Source of the DNA: Chitinophagales bacterium
Lineage (GTDB): Bacteria; Bacteroidota; Bacteroidia; Chitinophagales; Chitinophagaceae
Length of the DNA: 20,752 bases
Direction of reading: 5' to 3'
Assembly (NCBI GenBank): GCA_025355935.1
Contig: JANXYS010000365.1
Coordinates: 1 to 20,752, forward strand
A program made the position numbers and the translations under genes. Position 1 is the first letter of the stretch. Each line of letters begins with the position of its first letter. Positions 1 to 7,904 of the stretch are shown in pieces. The notes under the pieces are model-generated. The model had not been told where the DNA came from, did no database searches, and was given only the letters and a program-made list of their open reading frames with translations.

Positions 1-1406
1 ATATCAATCCGAAGTAGATATTTATTCATTTCCTCGGCCATTCGCTTCGTAAGGGTCGTTACCAATATTCTATCACCCTTTTTAATTCTCTCATCGATAG
101 CTTCCAGCAGGTCATCAACCTGGTTGAGGGATGGCCTTATTTCAATCGGCGGATCCAGCAGCCCGGTAGGTCGCACAACCTGTTCAACCACGACACCGCC
201 ACTTTTGTCAAGTTCATAATCACCTGGGGTTGCGGAAACGTATACAGTCTGGTTCAGCAGGTGTTCAAATTCATGGAAATTTAACGGGCGGTTGTCCATC
301 GCGGAAGGCAGCCTAAAGCCATAATCTACCAGGACCAGTTTCCGGCTCCTGTCTCCTCCATACATCCCACTAACCTGCGGGATGGTTTGATGGCTTTCAT
401 CTATCACGCACAAAAAGTCTTTTGGAAAATAGTCGAGCAGGCAGAACGGCCGGGTGCCCGGGGAGCGCCGGTCAAAGAAGCGGGAATAGTTTTCAATCCC
501 ATTACAATAACCGAGTTCGCGAATCATCTCAAGGTCATAATTGACCCTTTCTTCAATCCTTTGCGCCTCGATGAATTTGCCACTGTTCTTAAAGTAAAGC
601 GCCTGCGCGGCACACTCGTCCTGAATTTCACCCATAACCTGCGAGAGGAGGTCTTTGGGTGCAAGGTATAAGGTAGCGGGGAAGATTGCTGCATTCTCCA
701 CCGACGTAATTCGTTTGCCGGTTTTTAGATCTAGTGTTTCAATAGTTTCAATTTCATCTCCAAAGAAACTGATGCGATACCCGAAATCTACATATGGAAG
801 ATTTATATCTACCGTGTCGCCCTTAACTCTAAAAGTTCCCCGTGTAAAATCGCCCTGGCTGCGCTGGTATAAAGAATTTACAAGGGAATGCAGGAAACCC
901 TGTCGGGCAACAACCTGCCCTTGCTGAATACGAATAATCCCATTTTCATATTCTGTAGGATTACCCATACCGTAAATGCAACTAACACTGGCAACCACTA
1001 TAATATCCCGACGGCCGCTCAATAGCTGGGCTGTCGCCTGCAGGCGAAGTTTGTCCAGTTCTTCGTTGATGCTAAGATCCTTTTCTATATAAGTGTTGCT
1101 GACGGGCATGTATGCCTCGGGTTGATAGTAATCATAATACGAAACAAAATATCCGACCGCATTATCCGGAAAAAATTGTTTAAACTCCCCGTATAATTGA
1201 GCTACCAAGGTTTTATTATGGGTAAGAACCAACGTTGGCCGCTGAACGTTTTGGATTACGTTCGCCATAGTAAAGGTTTTGCCGCTGCCGGTAACGCCAA
1301 GTAGAGTCTGGTATTTTTCGCCATCCAATATTCCTTCTGTTAATTGGGCGATGGCAGCTGGCTGATCGCCGGCGGGGGTATAGGAAGAGTTGAGTCTGAA
1401 GGCCAT
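1..1406 (-). CDS. uvrB: UvrABC system protein B (excinuclease subunit), partial
   Basis: UvrB is the damage-verification helicase subunit of nucleotide excision repair; it is loaded by UvrA and recruits UvrC. Reading leftward from ATG at 1404-1406 gives 468 codons before the window edge, so about 200 C-terminal residues (helicase end and UvrB/C interaction domain) lie outside. Visible motifs are Walker A GVTGSGKT (residues 37-44), the damage-binding beta-hairpin YYDYYQPEAY (90-99), the DESH Walker B box (336-339, plus-strand 390-401), and the later YVSATPGDYE helicase motif. The start MAFRLNSSYTPAGDQPAAI fits the family N-terminus. The bases before the ATG (CTCCCC on the coding strand) are not a Shine-Dalgarno sequence, and I saw no convincing promoter. 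No frameshift was seen over the whole visible frame. Identification is firm. Confidence 0.97.
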   Translation of the reverse strand, partial: MAFRLNSSYTPAGDQPAAIAQLTEGILDGEKYQTLLGVTGSGKTFTMANVIQNVQRPTLVLTHNKTLVAQLYGEFKQFFPDNAVGYFVSYYDYYQPEAYMPVSNTYIEKDLSINEELDKLRLQATAQLLSGRRDIIVVASVSCIYGMGNPTEYENGIIRIQQGQVVARQGFLHSLVNSLYQRSQGDFTRGTFRVKGDTVDINLPYVDFGYRISFFGDEIETIETLDLKTGKRITSVENAAIFPATLYLAPKDLLSQVMGEIQDECAAQALYFKNSGKFIEAQRIEERVNYDLEMIRELGYCNGIENYSRFFDRRSPGTRPFCLLDYFPKDFLCVIDESHQTIPQVSGMYGGDRSRKLVLVDYGFRLPSAMDNRPLNFHEFEHLLNQTVYVSATPGDYELDKSGGVVVEQVVRPTGLLDPPIEIRPSLNQVDDLLEAIDERIKKGDRILVTTLTKRMAEEMNKYLLRID

Positions 1407-1565
1407 GGGGAGATTTTAACGGGACGTAAAGATGTTACACAGGCGAATTTTTAGGCCATCATCTTAACGGTAAAATTAATTTATTTCAATCGTTTTTTAC
1501 CAGTAAGTGTTTAATAGGTATCTGTTGAAGAATAAATTACTCAAGTAGGCAACAAGGAGATAAGG

Positions 1566-1593
1566 AGTTGACAACCTTTAAAGGTTGTCAACT
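1566..1593. repeat. 28-bp perfect palindrome (AAGGTTGwCAAC family)
   Basis: AGTTGACAACCTTT is followed immediately by its exact reverse complement, with no loop bases. The same AAGGTTGwCAAC core recurs five more times between 2394 and 2753. It lies between the divergent end of uvrB and the small membrane-protein gene. It lacks a T-run on either side, so it does not look like an ordinary terminator. It is probably a member of a dispersed REP-like palindrome family. Confidence 0.85.
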
Positions 1594-1754
1594 GTATACC
1601 AAACGGCATTTTAAGAAAATCCACAGTACCACCAGGCCTGATATTTGGCTGAAAATTTCCAAATAGAATTGATTGAAAATATTTGGGGGATAAATAATAT
1701 TTGCGCGTTCCCCTTAGAACCTTGCTATTTAAAAAAGAGTGGAGGCCCGGAAGT

Positions 1755-1786
1755 AAACAAAAAAACCACCAGTCGCCCGGTGGTTT
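1755..1786 (-). terminator. Rho-independent terminator of the 1793-2098 gene
   Basis: On the minus strand the stop codon is followed by a hairpin with 8-bp arms, AAACCACC/GGTGGTTT (plus-strand 1763-1770 and 1779-1786), and an 8-base loop. It is followed by a T-rich tract (plus-strand A-run 1755-1765). The placement directly after the stop codon supports the small upstream gene as real. Confidence 0.8.
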
Positions 1787-1792
1787 AAATTT

Positions 1793-2098
1793 TTAAGAAT
1801 TATTTTGAATACGTATGGTTGCCGGCGCCTCTTTTGCCATCGCCCTCGACCGAATGAACCATGAGATCGTAAAAGTGGGGATGATATCTGTGAAAGGCAA
1901 AATCTCCTCCAGGAAACTGAATGCCCCGCCAAACAAACCCATCTTACCACCATATAACCGGTAAAATATAAACCCCGACAGTGGCGCCCATACGATATCA
2001 GAAAATTCTCCGACCAACGGGATGCTGAAACTCATGCAGCCGATCAGGTCTAAAATGATGCAAAGCATCAATGGAGGTAACGGTTTGTTTTTTGTCAT
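1793..2098 (-). CDS. Small conserved membrane protein, function unknown
   Basis: A 101-residue protein from ATG at 2096-2098. It is strongly hydrophobic, with likely membrane segments at about 10-32, 36-50 and 54-82, and polar ends. The motif EILPFTDIIPTFTISWFI near the C-terminus and the DLIGCMSFSIPLVGE stretch near the N-terminus resemble a short uncharacterised membrane-protein family of Bacteroidota, by memory only. A well-formed terminator follows the stop, which supports expression. The gene is solitary, surrounded by repeat-bearing intergenic DNA. A TACTATTTG sequence about 30 bases upstream is one base longer than the TAnnTTTG promoter element. No function can be assigned. Confidence 0.75.
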   Translation of the reverse strand: MTKNKPLPPLMLCIILDLIGCMSFSIPLVGEFSDIVWAPLSGFIFYRLYGGKMGLFGGAFSFLEEILPFTDIIPTFTISWFIRSRAMAKEAPATIRIQNNS

Positions 2099-2132
2099 TG
2101 ATTATAGTTTTGCAGTATCGATCAAATAGTAT

Positions 2133-2158
2133 GCGAAAATGTCGATTTGACATTTCGC
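2133..2158. repeat. Imperfect inverted repeat upstream of the small membrane-protein gene
   Basis: GCGAAAATGTC (2133-2143) and GACATTTCGC (2149-2158) are reverse complements apart from one missing base, with a 5-base spacer. It lies 35-60 bases upstream of the start of the leftward gene at 2098, where an operator would sit. No bound regulator is known. Confidence 0.5.
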
Positions 2159-2393
2159 GGGCTGGAATTTATGTTAAACTTTGTCTGATGCGATTTGGAA
2201 CACAAAAGATGGCGGGTGTGAACAGGAAAGTTCACAAGTTTTTGGACCATCGAAATTCGTAAGTAGTTATTAATCAATTGTATACTCTTGTGAACATTTG
2301 CGTGGGATTTGGAAGTAATACAAATGGGGTTTACGAGGAGCTAGCAAGGATTAATACTTCTTTTTTGTAAAAATGGCGCCTGTAAAGTCTACT

Positions 2394-2507
2394 TAAGGTT
2401 GGCAACTGCATTGGAAACAGACCACGGGTGTCAACTTTATAAGGTTGACACCTCAGGTGTAGCCCATTTGCACGGGGAAACTACGAAAATTTGGACTCGG
2501 TGTCGAC
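2394..2507. repeat. 114-bp multi-hairpin repeat, copy A
   Basis: This is the first of two near-identical direct copies (compare 2553-2665). Inside are a 26-bp near-perfect palindrome GGTGTCAAC...GTTGACACC (2427-2452), a small inverted repeat CACCTCAGGTG directly following, and a looser GTAGCCC...GGGGAAACTAC pairing. It begins with AAGGTTGGCAACTGCA, a one-base variant of an arm of the 48-bp palindrome at 2706-2753. It could be REP/BIME-like DNA or a structured RNA; no transposase ends or target duplications were seen. Confidence 0.85.
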
Positions 2508-2552
2508 CGGGTCGGTGCTAAAACGCTCCAGGAATCAATGAATGATAACCAT

Positions 2553-2665
2553 TAAGGTTGACAACTGCATTGGGAGAGACCATGGGTGTCAACTTTATAA
2601 GGTTGACACCTCAGGTGTAGCCCATTTGCACGGGGAAACTACGAAAAATTGGGCTCGGTGTCGAC
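2553..2665. repeat. 113-bp multi-hairpin repeat, copy B
   Basis: This is the second copy of the unit at 2394-2507, in the same orientation after a 45-bp unrelated spacer. It differs by a few substitutions and one-base indels, mostly between the first arm and the central palindrome (GGAAACAGACCAC in A, GGGAGAGACCAT in B). The 26-bp central palindrome (2585-2610) and the following 40 bases are identical in both copies. The first 18 bases include AAGGTTGACAACTGCA, identical to the right arm of the palindrome centred at 2729/2730. Confidence 0.85.
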
Positions 2666-2705
2666 GCTGCGGAGCCAACTACTCCCGGGAAATGCAGTTG
2701 ATTTG

Positions 2706-2753
2706 ATGATATTGCAGTTGTCAACCTTTAAAGGTTGACAACTGCAATATCAT
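2706..2753. repeat. 48-bp perfect palindrome
   Basis: The two 24-base arms are exact reverse complements with no spacer and no mismatch; the centre is CCTTTAAAGG at 2725-2734. A palindrome of this size can extrude as a cruciform in supercoiled DNA or fold as a very stable RNA hairpin. It lies 84 bases upstream of the typA promoter -33 element. The right arm sequence recurs in the direct repeats at 2396 and 2555. Confidence 0.9.
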
Positions 2754-2836
2754 GCACCTTTCTTTACATATTGAAAACTTGGAAGAGCTTCAAGAAGCCG
2801 GTTTTGCATATCAAATTGTTATTATCTTAAATCCCC

Positions 2837-2866
2837 TTGCCATCCGGGCAAAATAACGTACCTTTG
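2837..2866 (+). promoter_or_regulatory. Bacteroidota-type promoter of typA
   Basis: TTG at 2837-2839 is followed after 19 bases by TACCTTTG at 2859-2866, an exact match to the TAnnTTTG -7 element with correct spacing. The predicted transcription start is near 2873, giving an untranslated leader of about 80 bases before the typA ATG at 2954. Confidence 0.75.
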
Positions 2867-2953
2867 CGCCCTTAAAAACAGCTCAGCCGTCCGGTCACCT
2901 TCATTAGCCTATTGTTATTGCGGAGTAGCGGATAAGAGCTTAAAGTTAGCATA

Positions 2954-4765
2954 ATGAATATTCGCAACATCGCCATCATCGCTCACGTAGATCATGGCAA
3001 AACAACCCTGGTAGATAAAATTTTACACGCAACACAGGTGTTCAGGGACAACCAGGAAACTGGTGAGTTGATTATGGATAGCAATGATCTTGAAAGAGAA
3101 CGTGGTATTACAATTTTTAGCAAGAACATATCTGTGAATTACAAGGACGTTAAGATCAATGTTATTGATACCCCGGGGCATAGTGATTTTGGTGGAGAGG
3201 TAGAAAGGGTGCTTAAGATGGCTGATGGTGTTCTTTTGCTGGTAGATGCTTTTGAAGGACCAATGCCGCAAACACGCTTTGTATTGCAGAAAGCACTCGC
3301 TTTGGGACTTCGCCCGATCGTAGTTATTAATAAAGTGGACAAACCAAACTGTCGCCCTGACGAGGTTCATGACGCCGTTTTCGAACTGTTTTTCAATCTC
3401 GATGCTACAGAAGAACAATTGAACTTTCCTACCATTTACGGAAGTAGCAAAAATGGCTGGATGAACACAACTTTAACTGAAACAGACAATATTTTTCCTT
3501 TGCTGGATGCGATCCTGCAATATGTTCCTGAACCAAAAGTGAACGAAGGTCCTTCGCAAATGCAGATCACTTCCCTTGATTACTCATCTTTCCTTGGAAG
3601 GATAGCAGTAGGTAAAGTTGCACGAGGAAGTATTAAAGAGAATCAGCAGATTGCTTTATTACAGGCTGACGGCGGCAACAAAAAGATGAAAATTAAAGAG
3701 TTGTACGTTTTTGAAGGAATGGGTAAGAAAAAAGTTACCGAAGTTGTTGCGGGTGATATCTGTGCAATCGTAGGACTAGAAACTTTTAATATCGGTGATA
3801 CTATCGCTGACGTTGATAACCCTGAAGCCTTACCCGTAATTAGTGTAGACGAGCCTACCATGAGCATGCTCTTTGGTATTAATAACTCGCCTTTCTTTGG
3901 TAAGGAGGGAAAATTTGTAACGAGTCGCCATTTGCGTGATCGTTTAATGAAAGAAACTGAAAAAAATCTTGCTCTTCGTGTAGAAGATAGCGATAGCGCT
4001 GATAGCTTTAACGTGTTTGGCCGCGGTATTCTTCACCTTGGTATTCTTATTGAAACTATGCGCAGGGAAGGTTTTGAGTTGACGATTGGTCAACCCCAGG
4101 TTTTAGTGAAACTTATTAATGGCGGTAAAAACGAACCTTACGAAGTATTGGTAGTAGACGTTCCTGCTGAATACAGCGGAAAAGTTATTGACCTTGTTAC
4201 GCAACGGAAAGGTGAAATGCTTGTAATGGAAACCAAGGGTGAAATGCAACATCTTGAATTTGATATTCCATCAAGAGGTTTGATTGGTTTACGAAGCAAT
4301 ATGCTTACCAATACTGCAGGTGAAGCTGTTATGGCTCATCGTTTTGCCGAGTACCGCCCATGGAAAGGTCCAATACCAGGACGTAGCAATGGCGTTCTTT
4401 TAAGTAAAACGACAGAAAAAACAACGGGATATTCTATTGATAAGTTACAGGACAGAGGTCGCTTCTTTGTGGATCCGGGGGAAGAAGTTTATGCTGGTCA
4501 GATCATCGCGGAGCATATTAAGCCAGGCGACCTTGTAGTTAACGCAACTGAGCCGAAAAAATTAACTAATCACCGCGCAAGTGGATCTGATGATGCATCA
4601 AAAGCTGCTCCCAAGATTCAGATGAGCCTTGAAGAATGCATGGAGTATATTCAACAGGATGAATGTATTGAGGTAACCCCAAAAAGCATCCGTTTGCGTA
4701 AGAGCATTTTAAATGAAGATGATCGCAAACGTGTTAGTAAATCAATGCAGCAGGAGCCTGCTTAA
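2954..4765 (+). CDS. typA: Translational GTPase TypA/BipA
   Basis: TypA is a ribosome-associated GTPase of the EF-G/LepA superfamily, needed for 50S assembly and growth under cold or other stress. The protein is 603 residues, the normal length. The five G motifs are complete: AHVDHGKTT (10-18), RGITI (50-54), DTPGH (72-76), NKVD (126-129) and SSK (164-166). EF-Tu domain 2, EF-G-like domain V and the TypA-specific C-terminal domain follow (LINGGKNEPYEVLVVDVP and SRGLIGLRSNMLTNTAGEA stretches). It is transcribed alone from the promoter at 2837-2866 and ends in terminators at 4781-4812 and 4849-4882. Nothing is missing or unusual in the protein. Confidence 0.97.
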   Translation: MNIRNIAIIAHVDHGKTTLVDKILHATQVFRDNQETGELIMDSNDLERERGITIFSKNISVNYKDVKINVIDTPGHSDFGGEVERVLKMADGVLLLVDAFEGPMPQTRFVLQKALALGLRPIVVINKVDKPNCRPDEVHDAVFELFFNLDATEEQLNFPTIYGSSKNGWMNTTLTETDNIFPLLDAILQYVPEPKVNEGPSQMQITSLDYSSFLGRIAVGKVARGSIKENQQIALLQADGGNKKMKIKELYVFEGMGKKKVTEVVAGDICAIVGLETFNIGDTIADVDNPEALPVISVDEPTMSMLFGINNSPFFGKEGKFVTSRHLRDRLMKETEKNLALRVEDSDSADSFNVFGRGILHLGILIETMRREGFELTIGQPQVLVKLINGGKNEPYEVLVVDVPAEYSGKVIDLVTQRKGEMLVMETKGEMQHLEFDIPSRGLIGLRSNMLTNTAGEAVMAHRFAEYRPWKGPIPGRSNGVLLSKTTEKTTGYSIDKLQDRGRFFVDPGEEVYAGQIIAEHIKPGDLVVNATEPKKLTNHRASGSDDASKAAPKIQMSLEECMEYIQQDECIEVTPKSIRLRKSILNEDDRKRVSKSMQQEPA

Positions 4766-4780
4766 GATATGGTTCAAGAT

Positions 4781-4812
4781 AAAAACCGGCTTTGAAAAGA
4801 GCCGGTTTTTTT
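4781..4812. terminator. Bidirectional rho-independent terminator between convergent genes
   Basis: AAAAACCGGCT and AGCCGGTTTTT form a stem around a short A-rich loop, 16 bases after the typA stop. On the plus strand the stem runs into a 7-T tract; on the minus strand it ends in five T, so it can also stop transcripts arriving leftward from the 4900-6447 gene. Confidence 0.85.
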
Positions 4813-4848
4813 ATGCTTGTAATCGCAGCGATTTTTTAAAAGAATAGT

Positions 4849-4882
4849 AACGCCCACTCTTTTAGACGAGTGGGCGTTTTGT
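4849..4882 (+). terminator. Second rho-independent terminator after typA
   Basis: AACGCCCACTC (4849-4859) and GAGTGGGCGTT (4868-4878) form an 11-bp perfect stem with an 8-base loop, followed by TTTTGTTTT on the plus strand. Leftward the U-tract is poor, so it mainly acts rightward as a backup to the terminator at 4781-4812. Confidence 0.75.
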
Positions 4883-4899
4883 TTTACAAGATGACATTC

Positions 4900-6447
4900 C
4901 TAGTCTACTCTCTCAAGATTTAGTGTTACTTTTTTCTCTTTGGCGGTGTATTTCATCACCATTACATGTCCGGGCTTTGCCCGCATAATACGTACCCTGT
5001 CTCTGCCTTTGGCATCTACGGTAAGCTTTTTCACTTTATAGCCAGCCTTTTCATCGTAAGTAACAGCGTTTGTGCCATAGCGCTCGCCTTCAAAGGTTCC
5101 TTCGAAAATAGCGGTTTTGGCTTTCCTGTCAGGGGATTCATCAGTGTATACATAACCAAATGCACCATCCATTTTGAGTATCCGTTGCAAAAGTCCAAGA
5201 TTAGCCCCATCCTGAATGGTATTTACTCTTTCAACCCTTTTTTCTATTTTATCGAGAGAAGTTGCTTTATTATTTTTATCTAGGTGGAGTAAAAACCCAT
5301 CCCCTATTGAAATTTGCGTAGCGTTACCCCCCGATTGACCTCGATTTATGATGGCGGCGGCTATACCTAATGCACTTACCGTGCGACGGAAAAATTCTCC
5401 CACAACTACTTTACTACCATCTTCCATGAAATTCACGTCGTGTATTTGCAAATAGCCGTCTTCTGATTTTGTTGCGTTTTTCATATCCAACACAGTACCC
5501 AAGTCATTTTCTAAAATGAAATTCTTTTCGATGCTAAAATCACCGGTCTTAGCATTTACGTTCGCAATGCTAAATCCTATTGGCCGGGCGCTATAAAACT
5601 TGTCATTTTCTCTCGTGATGGACGATATCATTTTCAATGCGCCATTAGGCAAGTATTTGAAGTATTGCGGGTCGTATGCATAACTGTCTAATTGTAATGG
5701 CGTTTTATACAATTGCTTCCCGGTGGCCGGATCAATGCCTAAAAGAAAGTTTTTTGACTCTCTCGCGGTTACAGAAGAACGCTCTCCCATGAAGAATTGT
5801 ATGGCGTCAGGACTGGTATTTACAAGATACATATCTGCACGATCGCCTTTATCAGCGGTAAAATTTTGCTCCCACTTCAACTTCCCTTCGCTACTGATAA
5901 ATTGGATGTCAACTCCACCTGTCTTTGCCTGGCTTTGGTAAACTACAACAAATCCCTTCCCTTCGACATTTCCAATTCCGTTATAGTATGATGCCATTTC
6001 TACTGCGGCTCTCTTGCTCAGAAGCCCTTTTTTCACCTTTTCAGGATCATAGTTTACTTGCCCAATGCTTTTGCCCTTAAGGTTAAATATTTTTACATAA
6101 CTTTCTACATCGTCCATTTTTTTAGGATCATGAAAAGATAACAAAATATGGTTAGACTCATATACCGCAGCCGTTAGACTTAATTCTTTAGATCCTTCAA
6201 ACTCATTACTCCCAATGCTCTTGAGATTTTCGTCTAGCACCTCCAGCCTGTAAAGGGCAGATTTTTTCATCTTATCAACTTTGTAAAACAACGCATACCC
6301 AACAATAGAACCATTGTTTTTAATTGCGATGCTGCTTTTTAGTTCTATATCAACAACATTTTCCAACTCTTTCGATTGTGCCTTTAACGAAAAACTGTTT
6401 GCCAAGGTAAGGCACAACAGTAACAGGGCAGACAGGGTTTGTTTCAT
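4900..6447 (-). CDS. Secreted protein of unknown function (515 aa), coupled to M48 protease
   Basis: I do not recognise a characterised family. The protein is 515 residues with a clear signal peptide (residues 1-24, hydrophobic LSALLLLCLTLANSFS, cleavage near LKAQ), so it should be periplasmic, surface-exposed or secreted. The rest lacks further membrane segments and is rich in beta-type repeats of short strands (for example FYKVDKM, VEGKGFVVVYQSQ, DGYLQIHDVNFMEDGSKVV), suggesting a beta-propeller-like fold; that is inference. No zinc-binding or catalytic motif was seen. Its ATG overlaps the stop of the upstream M48 protease gene as ATGA (6444-6447), so the two are translationally coupled and probably work together. 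The stop faces typA across the terminator at 4781-4812. Confidence 0.85.
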   Translation of the reverse strand: MKQTLSALLLLCLTLANSFSLKAQSKELENVVDIELKSSIAIKNNGSIVGYALFYKVDKMKKSALYRLEVLDENLKSIGSNEFEGSKELSLTAAVYESNHILLSFHDPKKMDDVESYVKIFNLKGKSIGQVNYDPEKVKKGLLSKRAAVEMASYYNGIGNVEGKGFVVVYQSQAKTGGVDIQFISSEGKLKWEQNFTADKGDRADMYLVNTSPDAIQFFMGERSSVTARESKNFLLGIDPATGKQLYKTPLQLDSYAYDPQYFKYLPNGALKMISSITRENDKFYSARPIGFSIANVNAKTGDFSIEKNFILENDLGTVLDMKNATKSEDGYLQIHDVNFMEDGSKVVVGEFFRRTVSALGIAAAIINRGQSGGNATQISIGDGFLLHLDKNNKATSLDKIEKRVERVNTIQDGANLGLLQRILKMDGAFGYVYTDESPDRKAKTAIFEGTFEGERYGTNAVTYDEKAGYKVKKLTVDAKGRDRVRIMRAKPGHVMVMKYTAKEKKVTLNLERVD

Positions 6448-7904
6448 TTAATGGGTGGTTTTTTTTCTTTAAATAAATAATTGTATTTACTGTTAGGGAA
6501 TTTAACGAGAAATGCGGACTTTAATCTTTGAGGATCTTCAGTCCCACCTGCCTGGTCGTACCTCAGCTGGGCAAAAAAATAATCGTCGCCGGTTATATCT
6601 GCATCATGATTGAGAAACCAGGCTGCTACGCTTTTTAAATTTTCCTGGTCTAATTCAAAAATGAAATCCTGCAATTTCTTCAGATTACTTCCCGGGGTTG
6701 CGTTTGCGTTAGTATAAGAAAAGCGGGTTAATTTTTTATCTGCCATCAGCATATCAGAAAAGCTGGAGGCTATATAATAATTGAACATCGGTTGTATAAA
6801 ATCATTTTTCCGGGCAAAGAGACAGAAATGCGCACAGAGTGTGAGATTGCCTGTTTCGTATAAATTACGAACGATCTCGATCAACGCTCTTTCCTTTACA
6901 GCCCTATAGCCTTCGGATAATTGCTTGCAGCACGACACTTGCGGGATCGTAGCCGTAGAAGGCAGTAACGCGCGGTACCTCAAAAGGCAGTCGGGGTGCG
7001 TCTTCACGCTGTCTAACTCTGCATCTGCATTCATACTGACCGTAACGCCCGACAGCCCATTATATCTTTTTTTCTCCCGAAAAGCGTAATCATCCCGAAC
7101 TGCCTTTTCAAAAATATTCCTGACATTATAGAAACCATCTTCCGCAAAAATGTCATCAACGTGATCTAATTTAAGTATCCCAAGTGCTGCTTTTTTAATA
7201 TCATACCCGGCACGGGCAAGAAAAACAGCCGACAGGCTATCTGCTTCCTTTTCTTTAAAACGGCTATGCTTTCCATTATTCACTTTTAGGTCTTTCACCA
7301 GGGCCTTGAATCGCTCGTATTTGCCATCGTGGCTTTTTTTTATAGATTTGATTTCCTGCTGGAAGTCTTCAGATGCAAAAGTGGTGATATTTTTCGCGAT
7401 CGCTCTATCAAAATGATGTAAAAAGAAATGGGCGAACTCATGCCCGAGTACAATAGCAAGCTCTTCATCATTATCAAGCCACAGGAGCAGCCCGAGATTT
7501 ATAAATATTGAACCTGATTCACCGATAGCATACGCATTAGGCACACTGGAACGATTGAGGTACATGTAGAGACTATCGAAGGGAAAACCTGGGTTGCCAA
7601 ATTTAAGTTTTCTTTTTACGGCTTCACAACGATTGAGAAGTAAAGTATCCAAAACGACCTCATCATTTTCTAGGGCATCCGCCACATATTTGTCAGCCTC
7701 CTTTACAAATTCTGAGTAGCTCTTCTGTTCCTTTTTATTATCGTACAGAACTTTTGCGTTTCGCGATTTAAGTTTTGCGAGCTGAGGCTTATAATTTTCT
7801 GAACTCAATGATGAAAAGTAAACTTTGGCATACTGGCTATAGACCGGAGAAATAAATAAAATTAGCGCGGCAATATGCAGCACTTTTAGTACGGTTGAAT
7901 TCAT
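6444..7904 (-). CDS. Secreted M48-family zinc metalloprotease
   Basis: A predicted peptidase of the M48 (HtpX/Oma1/BepA-like) family. I place the start at ATG 7902-7904, giving 486 residues. From there a signal peptide MNSTVLKVLHIAALILFISP (cleaved near VYSQ) leads the protein; the longer frame to 7997 adds 31 residues that would bury this signal. Zinc-binding HEFAH is at residues 155-159, preceded by a typical NAYAIGESGSIFINLGLL segment (123-140), and the third ligand glutamate is in KEKEADSL (E220). The C-terminal 250 residues have no recognised domain. Without integral membrane helices it should act in the periplasm or attached to the envelope, in turnover or quality control of envelope proteins. 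Its stop overlaps the start of the 515-residue secreted protein. Confidence 0.88.
   Translation of the reverse strand: MNSTVLKVLHIAALILFISPVYSQYAKVYFSSLSSENYKPQLAKLKSRNAKVLYDNKKEQKSYSEFVKEADKYVADALENDEVVLDTLLLNRCEAVKRKLKFGNPGFPFDSLYMYLNRSSVPNAYAIGESGSIFINLGLLLWLDNDEELAIVLGHEFAHFFLHHFDRAIAKNITTFASEDFQQEIKSIKKSHDGKYERFKALVKDLKVNNGKHSRFKEKEADSLSAVFLARAGYDIKKAALGILKLDHVDDIFAEDGFYNVRNIFEKAVRDDYAFREKKRYNGLSGVTVSMNADAELDSVKTHPDCLLRYRALLPSTATIPQVSCCKQLSEGYRAVKERALIEIVRNLYETGNLTLCAHFCLFARKNDFIQPMFNYYIASSFSDMLMADKKLTRFSYTNANATPGSNLKKLQDFIFELDQENLKSVAAWFLNHDADITGDDYFFAQLRYDQAGGTEDPQRLKSAFLVKFPNSKYNYLFKEKKPPIK

Larger units (their letters stand above)
1407..1792. other. Intergenic region with palindrome and terminator, no gene
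   Basis: This 386-bp stretch lies between the uvrB start and the stop of the small membrane-protein gene. It holds the upstream region of uvrB, a 28-bp perfect palindrome (1566-1593) and the leftward terminator of the 1793-2098 gene. Reading frames here are short or overlap that gene in another frame, and none looks like a protein. Confidence 0.7.
2099..2953. other. Repeat-rich intergenic region upstream of typA, no convincing gene
   Basis: This 855-bp stretch holds an imperfect inverted repeat (2133-2158), two 114-bp direct repeats (2394-2507 and 2553-2665), a 48-bp perfect palindrome (2706-2753), the typA promoter (2837-2866) and an untranslated leader of roughly 80 bases. I see no reading frame with protein-like composition. 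The DNA from 2263 to 2393 shows nothing recognisable. Confidence 0.7.

Noticed and set aside
387..927. Two rightward open frames in the first kilobase
   Set aside because: Both lie opposite the unbroken uvrB frame, which carries its conserved motifs, and neither resembles a protein family.
1566..1593. The palindrome as a transcription terminator for a neighbouring gene
   Set aside because: There is no T-run next to either arm, and no gene ends at this point; the nearby gene already has its own terminator at 1755-1786.
2071..2262. A 63-codon rightward open frame overlapping the start of the small membrane-protein gene
   Set aside because: It runs antisense across the start and the upstream inverted repeat, has no recognisable motif, ribosome site or terminator, and its composition is not protein-like.
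2394..2753. Possible CRISPR array from the repeated AAGGTTGwCAAC units
   Set aside because: The repeats are long, only two direct copies exist, the spacer is a single 45-bp stretch, and no cas gene is in the window.
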